From positions 81,085-145,084 of the forward strand of contig JAJCXT010000055.1 in NCBI GenBank assembly GCA_029263295.1: 64,000 nucleotides of DNA, read 5' to 3'. Positions 1 to 9,100 of this stretch are shown here, piece by piece. A program made the translations under genes and the position numbers. The number at the start of each line of letters is the position of its first letter. Within the stretch, counting starts at the first letter, position 1. The notes below the pieces were generated by a model, which had not been told where the DNA came from, ran no database searches, and saw only the letters and a program-made list of their open reading frames with translations. This DNA is from Acidobacteriota bacterium. Lineage in GTDB: Bacteria > Acidobacteriota > UBA890 > WLXD01.

Positions 1-299
1 CCGAGCAGGCTCTCGAAGCCGCCGACGATCCCCACGAGGCCCTCGCAGACCTCGACTGGGTACAGATGGCGATCGCCCGCGAACTGGTACCCGTCAACTA
101 CGCCCGCCGCCGCTACTACCACGACCCCGCACTGGAAACTCCGACCGTCCCCGACCTCGCCATCCTGCGCCAATGGCCCGCGCTGGAAGACGACCCTGAC
201 GGCCGCGGCTTCCTCATCGCCCAGGCCCTCCGCGGCCGCAACCGGGTGGTAGACGCGCTCAAACGCGCCCGCGAGCGCCTTTCGGGAGCGGCGATCTAG
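1..299 (+). CDS. C-terminal end of a truncated protein, function unknown
   Basis: An open frame enters the window at base 3 and runs to the stop at 297-299, so only about 98 C-terminal residues are present. The fragment is rich in Arg, Ala and Glu, with an acidic helical start (EQALEAADDPHEALADLD) and a basic helical end (VVDALKRARERL). The middle contains RRRYYHDPAL. I do not recognise the family. Codon use is like that of the neighbours, which supports real coding. The rest of the gene lies to the left of the window. Confidence 0.6.
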   Translation, partial: EQALEAADDPHEALADLDWVQMAIARELVPVNYARRRYYHDPALETPTVPDLAILRQWPALEDDPDGRGFLIAQALRGRNRVVDALKRARERLSGAAI

Positions 300-422
300 C
301 GCGACGATCGCACGGTCTTCGTAAATCGGCCGCTCTCGGCGTTCTCAATAGAAGAGTTGCGAGATGTCCGCGGCTGAAGTGCCGCGAGGCTGGCGATTGC
401 CAGGTCGACCTTGGAGGACCGG

Positions 423-1343
423 ATGGGCTTCTTACGTAGCGGCGGCTGGTTTGCAGGCATGGTCGGGGTATTGCTGCTCATTTCCGCAGGCTGGACCCCT
501 CCGGCGCGGTCTCTTGAGACAGGGCAGGTCCAGGAGATAACGCCGGAGCTGGTGCTGGGGCTGTTGGCACGGCCCTACCAGCCGGCCGCGACCGATGATC
601 CACGGCTGTTCATTGGCGCATTGCCTCCCGATATGGCGTCGCTTCTCTACGTTCCCGATGGCGCAGTCATTCATGGGAGCGTGGCCTACAGGACGCGGGG
701 GACGGTTGTCGCGACGGTCGCGCGGGCGCCAGCCGAGTTGTGGGACGGGTATCGGCGCGAAATGGAGCTTCGAGGCTGGACACCACGTGACTTGGCCGAA
801 GGAGCGGTTGAATCGCTGGGCGGGGTCTCGATTCCCTGGGTCTACTGCCGAGATCAGGCCACTTCGGCTTTCCTCACCGTGACAGTGCGCGACAAGGCGG
901 TGAGTCGGCTGCGTATCGATTACAGCACGGACGGCAGCGGGTCTCCCTGTGATCCGCGTATCGCCCGCGGACGAGAGCAGTCGCGAATGGAGTGGCTTGC
1001 TCCGCCTCCGCCGACCGACTTGTCGATTGGCGCGTGCGGGAACGAAGTCAGCGGTGGGGCAAGCCAATCGGGGACCTTCTCGAGCAGTCTTCCGGGCGAC
1101 GAACTGTTGCGCCACTACACCGCACAGCTTGAAGGTCGAGGGTGGACGCCTCTGGGGGACCGGGCGGGGGTCGAGTTCATGACGAGCAGATTCGTAATGC
1201 GGGAAGAAACCGGGACGGAGAGCGTCACCTTGCTGCTGGCGCCGGTTCCAGATCGTCCGGGTTGTTGGAGCATGATTCTGCACAGCACCAGGCTGACCTC
1301 AGGCGACTTGCCAGGAAATCAGCGCCCACCTGGCGCGCGGTGA
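423..1343 (+). CDS. Secreted protein of unknown function with an internal duplication
   Basis: The product is 306 residues with a cleavable N-terminal signal (hydrophobic stretch WFAGMVGVLLLISAGW). The ATG at 423 is preferred over an in-frame TTG at 411 because GGAG lies 7 bases before it. Two similar halves can be seen: each has a segment where a residue set near LWDGYRREMELRGWTPRDL (first half) resembles LLRHYTAQLEGRGWTPLGD (second half), each followed by a Cys-containing strand. This suggests a duplicated alpha/beta domain that acts outside the cytoplasm. No enzyme motif is visible. The next gene starts 2 bases after the stop, so the two are likely co-transcribed. Confidence 0.75.
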   Translation: MGFLRSGGWFAGMVGVLLLISAGWTPPARSLETGQVQEITPELVLGLLARPYQPAATDDPRLFIGALPPDMASLLYVPDGAVIHGSVAYRTRGTVVATVARAPAELWDGYRREMELRGWTPRDLAEGAVESLGGVSIPWVYCRDQATSAFLTVTVRDKAVSRLRIDYSTDGSGSPCDPRIARGREQSRMEWLAPPPPTDLSIGACGNEVSGGASQSGTFSSSLPGDELLRHYTAQLEGRGWTPLGDRAGVEFMTSRFVMREETGTESVTLLLAPVPDRPGCWSMILHSTRLTSGDLPGNQRPPGAR

Positions 1344-1345
1344 AC

Positions 1346-1852
1346 ATGGGTAAACGAAGGAGCCGAGCGGTGGCACGACCGATCGGTGTGGTCGGACTCT
1401 TGCTGTTGGCCGGGGCACTCGGCTGTCGGATGATCGGCATCCCGAAGCTGGCTCTGGAGGAACTCTCCCCCGGTGGCGGGTACATAGCGCAGGTTCGGAA
1501 CGAGATGTCATTGGACCCGCCACGACAGAGCCTCTGGATCGTGAGCGGTGACGGCAGCGGCGCCACACGGGTCCTGCGATTGTCGGAAGATCAGGACTGG
1601 TGCGATCAGATCGTTTGGTCGGCGGATGGATCGACCGTCGTGTTTGTGGTCCAGCGCGCATGGATCGCGGTCTATGACGCGCAGTCTCGTGAACTTCGCG
1701 CACGCGAGTGGTTCGTGGAGCCAGGGGATCACCCGCCGCGGGACGAGTTGCGAGAGTTGCGATTGAGCGAGAATGGCACGACCGTCACCTATCGTCTCTG
1801 TATCCGCGGCACGGGGGAGTGCTCGGACACGAGGGAGTCGAGAATCCTATGA
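1346..1852 (+). CDS. Putative lipoprotein, propeller-like
   Basis: The 168-residue product starts MGKRRSRAVARP and has a lipoprotein signal (LLLLAGALGC, lipid-modified Cys near residue 26). The mature part carries strands typical of a short beta-propeller blade set (SLWIVSGDGSGATRVL, IVWSADGSTVVFV, IAVYDAQSREL), similar to TolB/WD40-type repeats. The length allows only part of a propeller. It begins directly after the preceding gene. A role on the periplasmic face of a membrane is inferred. Function is unknown. Confidence 0.7.
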   Translation: MGKRRSRAVARPIGVVGLLLLAGALGCRMIGIPKLALEELSPGGGYIAQVRNEMSLDPPRQSLWIVSGDGSGATRVLRLSEDQDWCDQIVWSADGSTVVFVVQRAWIAVYDAQSRELRAREWFVEPGDHPPRDELRELRLSENGTTVTYRLCIRGTGECSDTRESRIL

Positions 1853-1934
1853 GGTCATTCGGTCTCCGGGTCGCGAGATTGGCCCTCACCTGGCGCTTAG
1901 CTTCGGTATTGGAACCGCCGCGTTGTGGGCCGCG

Positions 1935-2204
1935 ATGCCAGAACATTCATTGTTCTGGCTCGCAGAGCTGGTCTTGGGGTTGGCCGTGTCGCCGCTTCTG
2001 ATCAAGGCCTACAAGACCGGCGATGGGATGTACGCCATGCTGTACGGCGCAATACTCGGCGGAGCCGGCGTCCCTCTCGTAATGCTGACACTCGGTTCGT
2101 TCGGCCCGGTGTCGTTCGCAGGAATCGTTCCCTTCTCGGCGGGAGTATCGGTCGTGATCGCGATCATGAAGAACCACCTGGTCAGCGCCTTGGGCGACTC
2201 CTGA
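1935..2204 (+). CDS. Small membrane protein, start uncertain
   Basis: This 89-residue frame (MPEHSLFWLAELVLGL...) holds about three hydrophobic segments: LAELVLGLAVSPLLI, AMLYGAILGGAGVPLVMLTL and FAGIVPFSAGVSVVIAIM. The frame stays open upstream to an ATG at 1773 and encodes another hydrophobic stretch (LALSFGIGTAALWAAM) just before 1935, so the true N-terminus may be longer. The expected coupled start, the ATGA overlapping the stop of the previous gene at 1849, is in a different frame; a frameshift or a non-ATG start could explain this. Function is unknown. Confidence 0.55.
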   Translation: MPEHSLFWLAELVLGLAVSPLLIKAYKTGDGMYAMLYGAILGGAGVPLVMLTLGSFGPVSFAGIVPFSAGVSVVIAIMKNHLVSALGDS

Positions 2205-2345
2205 AGCTCTTCCGATAGGAGGTAGGACCGTGGGGGCAGCGCATGGTCGCCCGTTGCAATGGCCGCGAGATTCATCGACCATGCCCGCGTGGCACCTGCC
2301 GCCGACTGCTAGCTGAATCGTTTCTCTGAGCAGGGAAGGTCCTCA

Positions 2346-2750
2346 ATGGTCTCTTGGCGCAAAGCACTCTTGTTCGGCTTCCTCATCTGGCTCATCGCCT
2401 TTCTGGTCGCCTTCGCCATCTTCCAGATCCGTGAATCGTCGCGACCTCTCTTCGAGTCCATCATGCCGGTGGTCCTGGCTGTGGCCACGGTGTTCTTCGC
2501 GCGGCTCTACTTCTCACACGTGGGCGCCCGTTTCAGGCGAGAAGGCGTTCTCCTCGGGCTGGTATGGATGGGCGTCAACGTAGCGATCGACATCCCCTTG
2601 ATGCTTGCCCCGAGCCCGATGCAGATGACCCTGGGTGAGTACCTGGCTGATATCGGCCTCACCTACGTGATGATCCCGGTGATCACGGCCGGCATGGGGC
2701 TGGTCAGAGCCCAAGGGACACCCGATACGACGCCGGAGCAAGACCACTAG
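2346..2750 (+). CDS. Four-helix integral membrane protein
   Basis: The 134-residue product has four predicted membrane helices: LLFGFLIWLIAFLVAFAIF, IMPVVLAVATVFFARLYF, GVLLGLVWMGVNVAIDIPLML and IGLTYVMIPVITAGMGL, followed by a short polar tail. A purine-rich AGGGAAGG lies 10 bases upstream of the ATG. The pattern is that of small conserved inner-membrane proteins of unknown role found widely in bacteria. No catalytic or transport motif can be read. Confidence 0.7.
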   Translation: MVSWRKALLFGFLIWLIAFLVAFAIFQIRESSRPLFESIMPVVLAVATVFFARLYFSHVGARFRREGVLLGLVWMGVNVAIDIPLMLAPSPMQMTLGEYLADIGLTYVMIPVITAGMGLVRAQGTPDTTPEQDH

Positions 2751-2843
2751 CCTTCGCGGCTCGAGCATCCGTGCGCGACGTGCCTGCGGGGAAGATAATG
2801 GAACGAGCCAAAACACGATCCGTCCGCGACCGGAGAGCCACTG

Positions 2844-3299
2844 ATGATCGTCCCTAGTCTGCTCCGTCCCGCCGGGGCGGTGTTTCTTGTTGCTGGCGCG
2901 GCGCTGGCGATCAGCAGTGCCCCACCCAAGAGTCAGCCCAATACCTTCGTCGCCGTTCTCACCGCCGGCCAGTTGACCCCGATGCCGGCCAGCAACGCTA
3001 CCGGCGTGGGCTTCGGCACTCTCGAGCCCGACGGCATGTTCTGCTTTTCGCTCTCGTACGATCTGCTTAGCGCTGAGAACGCGGCCCACATTCACGGACC
3101 GGCGCTGCCCGGGGCCAACGCCGGGGTGCGCTGGGAACTGGAGATAGCGGCGCCCAAGAAGGCCTGCCTGGGCCCGCTCACCCGGAAGGAAAAGAGGCGG
3201 CTCCGGGGTGGTCTGTACTACTTCGTCGTCCACTCTGAGGAGTTTCTCAGGGGCGAACTCCGCGGACAGATCGTGCCGGTCGTGGCACCCGCGAGCTAG
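2844..3299 (+). CDS. CHRD domain-containing secreted protein
   Basis: The product is 151 residues with an N-terminal signal (AGAVFLVAGAALAISSA). The mature protein matches the CHRD pattern: a domain opening FVAVLTAGQLTPMPAS, a central AAHIHGPA motif and a closing SEEFLRGELRGQI. CHRD domains, first described in chordin, occur in many short secreted bacterial proteins; their biochemical role is unknown. Two Cys residues (CFSLSY and KKACLGP) could form a disulfide. GGAGAG lies before the ATG. The family call is firm, the function is not. Confidence 0.85.
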   Translation: MIVPSLLRPAGAVFLVAGAALAISSAPPKSQPNTFVAVLTAGQLTPMPASNATGVGFGTLEPDGMFCFSLSYDLLSAENAAHIHGPALPGANAGVRWELEIAAPKKACLGPLTRKEKRRLRGGLYYFVVHSEEFLRGELRGQIVPVVAPAS

Positions 3300-3310
3300 C
3301 GGGCAGGCGG

Positions 3311-3514
3311 TTGCGCGCAGGAACACCGCTGCCGCGTTCCGCAGTCGGAAGGCTGCTTGTCATCTCGTGCGTCCTCTTGTCGGTTTCGAGTTCGACCGGA
3401 GCGCAGGACCGCACCGGGGACTCCGCTCTCCCGCAGGCCTTACTAGGAAAGTTCATCGACGACTACGGGATTCGTTATGCGGTGTCGAACGAGCTCTGGA
3501 CGCCCCTGACATGA
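3311..3514 (+). CDS. Short secreted protein, possibly a truncated gene
   Basis: A 67-residue frame beginning with TTG encodes a convincing signal peptide (LLVISCVLLSVSSSTGAQ) and then ALLGKFIDDYGIRYAVSNELWTPLT before the stop. The segment GKF-DDYGIRY resembles the start of small secreted proteins in which an F-DDYG-RY core is followed by further conserved sequence that is absent here. That resemblance is from memory and is uncertain. After the stop no frame continues the domain clearly, so this may be a truncated or frameshifted remnant. Confidence 0.4.
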   Translation: MRAGTPLPRSAVGRLLVISCVLLSVSSSTGAQDRTGDSALPQALLGKFIDDYGIRYAVSNELWTPLT

Positions 3515-3688
3515 TCCCGGTGCCGGACGAGTTCAAACGTGCCCGCGAACTTCTGGCCGGCGCCCTCGAACCCATCGCGCACGATTGATAGCATCTCTGT
3601 AGTCCTGGACCACGGGATTCGAAGCGGGCCACCGAACGCCCATCGGGTGCCCGCGTTGTCTGTTGCCGGAACTGTGCCGGAGTCGACA

Positions 3689-4081
3689 ATGAAGTGGAGC
3701 GACGAGTACGCCACCGGAATCGAGCGCATCGACAAACAGCATCAGACCCTGTTCAGGATGGCGAGTGACTTTGGAGTTGCGCTCGACGAAGGGGGCGGGC
3801 GCGCAACTTATGGCCAGCTCCTCGAGTTCCTCGACGCGTACTGCAGAGGACACTTCGGCTTCGAGGAAGAGTGCATGGAGCAGTACAGCTGCCCGGTGGC
3901 CGAGCAGAATAGGGAGGCGCACTCGACGTTTCTCGCGACGGTCGGCGACTTCCAGCAACGGTATGCCGCAAGCGGGTATCTGGCCGCGGACGCGCGGGAA
4001 CTAGTGGCGACCATTGAAGAGTGGCTCGCCAGCCACATATGCGGGATCGATATCCATCTACGAGACTGCGTGACGCATTAG
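3689..4081 (+). CDS. Bacteriohemerythrin-like protein with one ligand His replaced by Asn
   Basis: The 130-residue single-domain protein begins MKWSDEYATGIERIDKQH, the usual bacteriohemerythrin opening. In this family a non-haem di-iron site in a four-helix bundle binds O2 and is held by five His, one Glu and one Asp. Visible ligands are His18, His55, Glu59 (HFGFE), His78, His116 and Asp121 (HICGID). The fifth His, expected four residues before His78, is Asn74 (codon AAT). Spacing is otherwise canonical. The ATG at 3689 is chosen because the domain begins there. O2 binding may be altered. Confidence 0.88.
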   Translation: MKWSDEYATGIERIDKQHQTLFRMASDFGVALDEGGGRATYGQLLEFLDAYCRGHFGFEEECMEQYSCPVAEQNREAHSTFLATVGDFQQRYAASGYLAADARELVATIEEWLASHICGIDIHLRDCVTH

Positions 4082-4104
4082 AGCAAGTCCCGTCGGCCGC
4101 TCGA

Positions 4105-5973
4105 CTAGCCCTCGTGGCGACTGAGAATCCAGTCGCGCGCTTTCTCCAGGGCCTCGCCGATCGCAGCCTCGACGGCCTCTTCGTCGTGGACGTCCTCAAT
4201 CGTCAACCCCTGTTCGCGGCGGGTCGTGCCTGCGAGGTCGTAGAGCACGAGGCGAGCGCTGAGCTTGCCGTCATCCCCCAGTCTGCGGACCCAGACGCTA
4301 ACCGTGAAATCAGCAACTCGGGCGTCGTTAGTCACCGCCAGCATCGGCGTGGTGTCGAGGCCTGCGAGAATTTCATGTGAGACGTCCGCCAGCGCGATCT
4401 GGGAGTCGAGTTCCGCCACTCGCGGCCGCATGTAGAAGATCACCGGCCCCACCAGGCGATGGCGCATGTCCTCGGGCGGCTCGGAGACCTTGTCGAGCGC
4501 CTCGAACATCTCCACCTGACTGTAGCCGCCCAGATGCGCCCGGATCGAATGTTCCCATCCCTGCGCGTAGTCGCCCGAGCGCAGCGACATCTCGGCGAGC
4601 TTGGAGTGTGTGGCCGGTGCACCCGGCCGGAGCTCCAGTGACCGCGCAAAGGAGTCGCGCGCCTCGGCATAACGTCCGAGCTCTTCGAGCACCAGGGCGC
4701 GGCCGAAGAACGGGGCCCCGATGTCAGGGCTGAAGCGGGCTACGTGATCGAAATCGGCAAGAGCTTCCTCGTACTGGCCCATCGCGAACTTCACGCTCGC
4801 CTCGCGCAGGACGTTCACCGCCCCTACGTGTGAGTCCTCGTTGCGATACACGCCGGGCTGCACCACGACCTCGGCACGGGCGTCGGTGAGCTTCACCTCG
4901 AGCTCCTGCCATCCCTGCTCGACGCTCTCGGGCGAGACGTACGCGAGCACGTAATACCCGCGCAGCAGGCCCAGGGTTGTCGCGTAACCGTCAGCGAGGT
5001 CCTGCTGGAGGATCAGTTGTCCACCCGAGACGCGGGCGATCTCTCGCAGTTGGTCCTGCAACGCGGCAAAAGCTTCGAACCGCTGTCGCGAGCTCGATCG
5101 CCTGAGCTCGCGACGATTCCAGCTCGTCCCACGGTATTGCGCCGTCTGGGCTGCCTGCCCAACCCCGATGGCGAACACCGGTACCTCGGAGCGCCAGCTG
5201 GCCATCAGCGCATCGGCGTACCCGGCACGGCTACCTGAATCCTCACCGTCTGTCATCAGTACCAGGGCGGCGCGGCGCTCACGCGCTTCTTCAGGGTCGA
5301 GCGGTTCGCCGCACGACGCATTCGTAATCGGCTCCATCCAGGTGCCATACAGAGTGTCGTCGAGCTCCTCGGCGGCAGCCGACGCCGAGTCTGGGCGCCG
5401 CTGGTCGAGTGCGTCATGGGCCACCAGCATGGCGTCGTACAGCCGCGTGTAGAACTCGAATTCCTGGTTGTCGATGGCCGCGCGCAGAATCACGTCGTCG
5501 GGCTTGCCCCACACGCCGGGGCCGACCTGGCTGTTAAACGGCAAAAGGAAGACACAGTCGTCGGCGCCGAGTTGATCGAGAAAACCATGCGCGGCCTGGC
5601 GCGCGGAGACGGCAGACCAGTCGCGCTCGATGCTCGCCGAGAAGTCGAGTGCGAGTGCCACGTCGAGCGAGAACCGCACCGGGTCCAGCACCAGCGTCAC
5701 TTCCTGCTCCGCGCCGTTCTCCCAGACGCGAAAATCGGACGGGCCGAGCCCGGCGACCGGCTCGCCGGTCGCATCGATCACCGCGGCCTTGATGCGCGTC
5801 ATGCCGACGCTGGCCTCGAAGCGCGGGCGCCTGTCCTGCGCCTGCGTCCCGGCAGCCTCCTGCCCGCTACCTGCTACCGCGTCGCCCGCGCCCGTGAACG
5901 CAAGCGCAAGCGCAAGCGCCAACGTAACCGCGCCGCAGACGGGCGACACTTGTAGCTGGGGCGGTAAAAACAA
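4105..5973 (-). CDS. Secreted VWFA domain protein with TPR region (acidobacterial VWFA type)
   Basis: The product is about 620 residues: a signal peptide made of repeated Leu-Ala pairs, a short N-terminal beta region (VIDATGEPVAGLGPSDFRV), a von Willebrand A domain at about 95-330, and TPR helices at about 385-475. The VWA metal site shows DFSAS. The arrangement matches the VWFA-related family common in Acidobacteria; most members are uncharacterised and are thought to mediate protein contacts. The frame opens at a TTG (5973); a GTG at 5949 is an alternative that keeps the signal. It is divergent from the kinase gene, with about 220 bp between them. Confidence 0.85.
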   Translation of the reverse strand: MFLPPQLQVSPVCGAVTLALALALAFTGAGDAVAGSGQEAAGTQAQDRRPRFEASVGMTRIKAAVIDATGEPVAGLGPSDFRVWENGAEQEVTLVLDPVRFSLDVALALDFSASIERDWSAVSARQAAHGFLDQLGADDCVFLLPFNSQVGPGVWGKPDDVILRAAIDNQEFEFYTRLYDAMLVAHDALDQRRPDSASAAAEELDDTLYGTWMEPITNASCGEPLDPEEARERRAALVLMTDGEDSGSRAGYADALMASWRSEVPVFAIGVGQAAQTAQYRGTSWNRRELRRSSSRQRFEAFAALQDQLREIARVSGGQLILQQDLADGYATTLGLLRGYYVLAYVSPESVEQGWQELEVKLTDARAEVVVQPGVYRNEDSHVGAVNVLREASVKFAMGQYEEALADFDHVARFSPDIGAPFFGRALVLEELGRYAEARDSFARSLELRPGAPATHSKLAEMSLRSGDYAQGWEHSIRAHLGGYSQVEMFEALDKVSEPPEDMRHRLVGPVIFYMRPRVAELDSQIALADVSHEILAGLDTTPMLAVTNDARVADFTVSVWVRRLGDDGKLSARLVLYDLAGTTRREQGLTIEDVHDEEAVEAAIGEALEKARDWILSRHEG

Positions 5974-6064
5974 TCTCGATCGTCTCTGGTGGGGTCAGTT
6001 AAGAAGAAGCTGAATGACAGACGGTAGGTAGCAAGGTGCCCGCCCGTCAAGATGGCGGCCCCCT

Positions 6065-6092
6065 GCAATGTGGCAGAAGCAATGTGGCAGAA
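6065..6092. repeat. Perfect 14-bp tandem duplication in a divergent promoter region
   Basis: GCAATGTGGCAGAA occurs twice with no spacer (6065-6078 and 6079-6092), 102 bp before the kinase ATG and 92 bp before the VWFA start. It lies in the only non-coding stretch between two divergent genes. It could be a duplicated regulator site or a replication slip; the sequence alone does not decide. Confidence 0.7.
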
Positions 6093-6193
6093 TTGACCGT
6101 CGAGGGACAATCCGTGCCATTACCCGCGCATCTACAGCCCCAGTATCGCCACCTAACGCGCCTCAGTGTGATCAAGTTCGTCCGGACGTTGAG

Positions 6194-9100
6194 ATGATTG
6201 GCAAGCAACTCGGCCATTACGAAATCGTGCGCAAGATCGGCGCCGGCGGCATGGGTGAGGTCTACGTTGCCGACGATACGAAGCTGCACCGCGAGGTCGC
6301 GCTGAAGGTCCTCCCGGAAGCACTAGCGGACGACCCTGACCGCCTGGAGCGCTTCGCCCGCGAGGCGAAGACCGTCGCAGCGCTGAATCACCCCAACATC
6401 GTGACGATCTACGCGGTCGAAGAGGTCGACGGCATCCCGTTCATGACGATGGAATTGATCCGGGGTGAGACGCTCGACGAGCTGATCCCCGAGTCGGGGC
6501 TGTCGGTGAGGCAATTCCTCGAGATTGCGGTACCGCTGGCGGACGCGATCGCCGCCGCCCACGCCAAGGGCGTTCAGCACCGCGATCTGAAGCCGCCCAA
6601 CGTGATGGTCGACGAGAACGGTCGGCTGAAGGTGCTCGACTTCGGTCTTGCCAAGCAGCGCGACAGCAGCGGACCCGAGGGTGTCACCCAGATGCTCACC
6701 AGCGAGCTGACGGGCGAGGGGAAGATCATCGGCACGGTGTCGTACATGTCGCCGGAACAGGCCGAGGGCAAGTCGCTGGATCACCGCTCGGACATCTTCT
6801 CGCTCGGCATCCTGATGTACGAGATGATTACCGGCCAGCGGCCCTTCGCGGGCGACACGAATCTCTCGATTCTGTCCTCGATCCTGAAGGACGACCCCAG
6901 TTCCGTCAGTGATATCCGCGACTCGATCCCGATTCCTATCGCCCGCCTCATCCAGCGAGCGCTCGCCAAGCAGCCGGGCCAGCGCTACCAGTCGGCGGCG
7001 GACCTACGCCAGGATCTCACCGAGATTCGTCGCGACATGGACACCGGCGAGGCCCTGTCATCAGGGCTCTACTCGGGTTCGCACATGGCTCCCGGATTAC
7101 GTGCGCCGAAGCCCTGGCTTCGGTGGGCGGGCTACGCCACAGGAGTCGTCGCGATCGTGGGGCTGACGGTCGTGTTGCTACCAATGATCACGCGGCCTCC
7201 TGCCGGACGCCCCGGAGCCCCGCCAGTGCTCACCGCGAACGACTTCAGACCCTCCGTTGCGGTGTTCTACTTCGACAACATCAGTAACGACGAAGAGCTG
7301 CAGTGGCTGCGCACGGGACTGACGGACATGCTGGTCACGGACCTGTCGCAGACCGCCGAGGTAAAGGTGCTGGCTACCGACCGTCTCTATTCGATGTTGA
7401 TGGATATCGGGGAAGAGCAGACGCCGATGACGTCGTTTGACGTCGTTCAACAGATTGCCGGCAGCGCCCAGATGAACACCGCGATCGTGGGCAGCTACGC
7501 CCGCGCCGGCGAGGAACTCCGCATCAACGTGCGGATCCAGGACCCGCGTTCCGGCGACGTCATCGCTTCGAATGCGGTGCAGGGCGAAGCCGACGAGGTT
7601 TTCGATTTGGTCGATGAGATCGCCGAGTGGGTGCAGGTCCAGTTCCGCGTGGACACCAGCGACAGCCGTGTCGCTGCCGGCGCCGGAGCAGGCACTCCCT
7701 CCCCCGTGGGCGAGGTTGGCGATCAGCGGATAGCCGTCGTCATGGAGAATCGTGCGCTGGGAGACGTCACCACTAAGGATGTCGACGCGTACCGCATGTA
7801 CGCGGAAGGTGTGCGGCTCAACCTGGAGTCCAAGGAAGAGATGGCCATCCCGCTGCTCGAGGCGGCGGTCGAGATGGACCCGGACTTCGCCATGGCCCAC
7901 GCAAAGCTCTCCGTGGCCTACGGCAACATGCAGGATCCGGAAAAGGCGGAACTGTACGCGCGCAAGGCCTTCGAGCAGAGCGACAAGCTACCGCCACGCG
8001 AGCGTTTCTACATCCGCGGCCGCTACCTCTCGATGAACCCGGAGACCGTTGGCGACTCGATCGACGAGTATGTCCGCGCTGTCGAGATGTTCCCGGATCA
8101 CATGGCGGCGCGCCACAATCTGGCTTCGCAACTGATGGGGCTCGAGCGCTACGACGAGGCGCTCCCCCACCTCGAGGAACTGCAGAAGCTCGGCCATCGC
8201 TTCGCTCCCTCTTTCCAGCAACTCTCGCTGGCATATGCGGTGAAGGGTGACCACGATGCCGCTGTTGGAGTGTTGCGTCGGTTTGTCGTGGAAAACCCCG
8301 ACAACGGCGCTGGCTATAGGCATCTTGCCGAAGCGCTGACGCGCACCGGCGACTACGACGGCGCTCTGGCGGCGCTGGAGCGTGCCTACACGCTAGCGCC
8401 CGACCCCGTGTATCTGGGAGATCTCTGGAATGTCTACGCGCTCGCGGAGCGCTGGGAGGAGGCCGCCACCGTCGCCGACACACTCATCGAAGGTCGCGGA
8501 CGCGAGGCGGCCGGCGGGCATCTGAAGCAAGCCGTACGAGCGCTGTACTTCGGGCTTGCCTCCGAGGCCCGTGCCCAGGCTCTGCTGGCCCGCGACTTCG
8601 TGCCAACAGGCAGCGGTCAGTGGATGTGGGCGATGAGCCTCTTGGCGGACACGTACGACCTGGAAGGCGACCTCGATGGCATGCTCAGGGCCATCAACGA
8701 GAGCCGCGAGTTGGGATACAACGAGCGCACCGCGCAACAGATCGAGATCAGCGAAGCCCTGGCGCTGGCCAAGGCCGGCGACCTCGAAGGTGCCAGCGAC
8801 GCCATCCAGCGATTTGAGGCAATCCTGGAGAACGTGCCGATGCCGGGCAGCCTGCGGACGCGTGTCGACGCGCAGGTGGAGGGGCTGATGGCGATGGGTC
8901 GCCGCGACGTCGACTCTTCGATTCGAAACCTACGGGCCGCCCTCGAGGCCAATCCGAGCCGCGACATCAGCGAGGAAGCGGTGCAGATCCGCTTCTTCCT
9001 GGGCGAGTCACTGTGGCAGAGCGATCGCCACGATGAAGCCGCCGAGCTGTTCCGTGCCATCGAGCAAACAGGGCTTGCTCGCGTCAACCAACCGCAGCAC

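Noticed and set aside
432-1283. A 283-codon minus-strand frame at the left end
   Set aside because: It is rich in Arg and Pro without a domain, while the plus-strand frame has a signal peptide, a Shine-Dalgarno and an internal duplication.
5897-5925. GCAAGC repeats near the VWFA gene start
   Set aside because: They simply encode the Leu-Ala repeats of the signal peptide.
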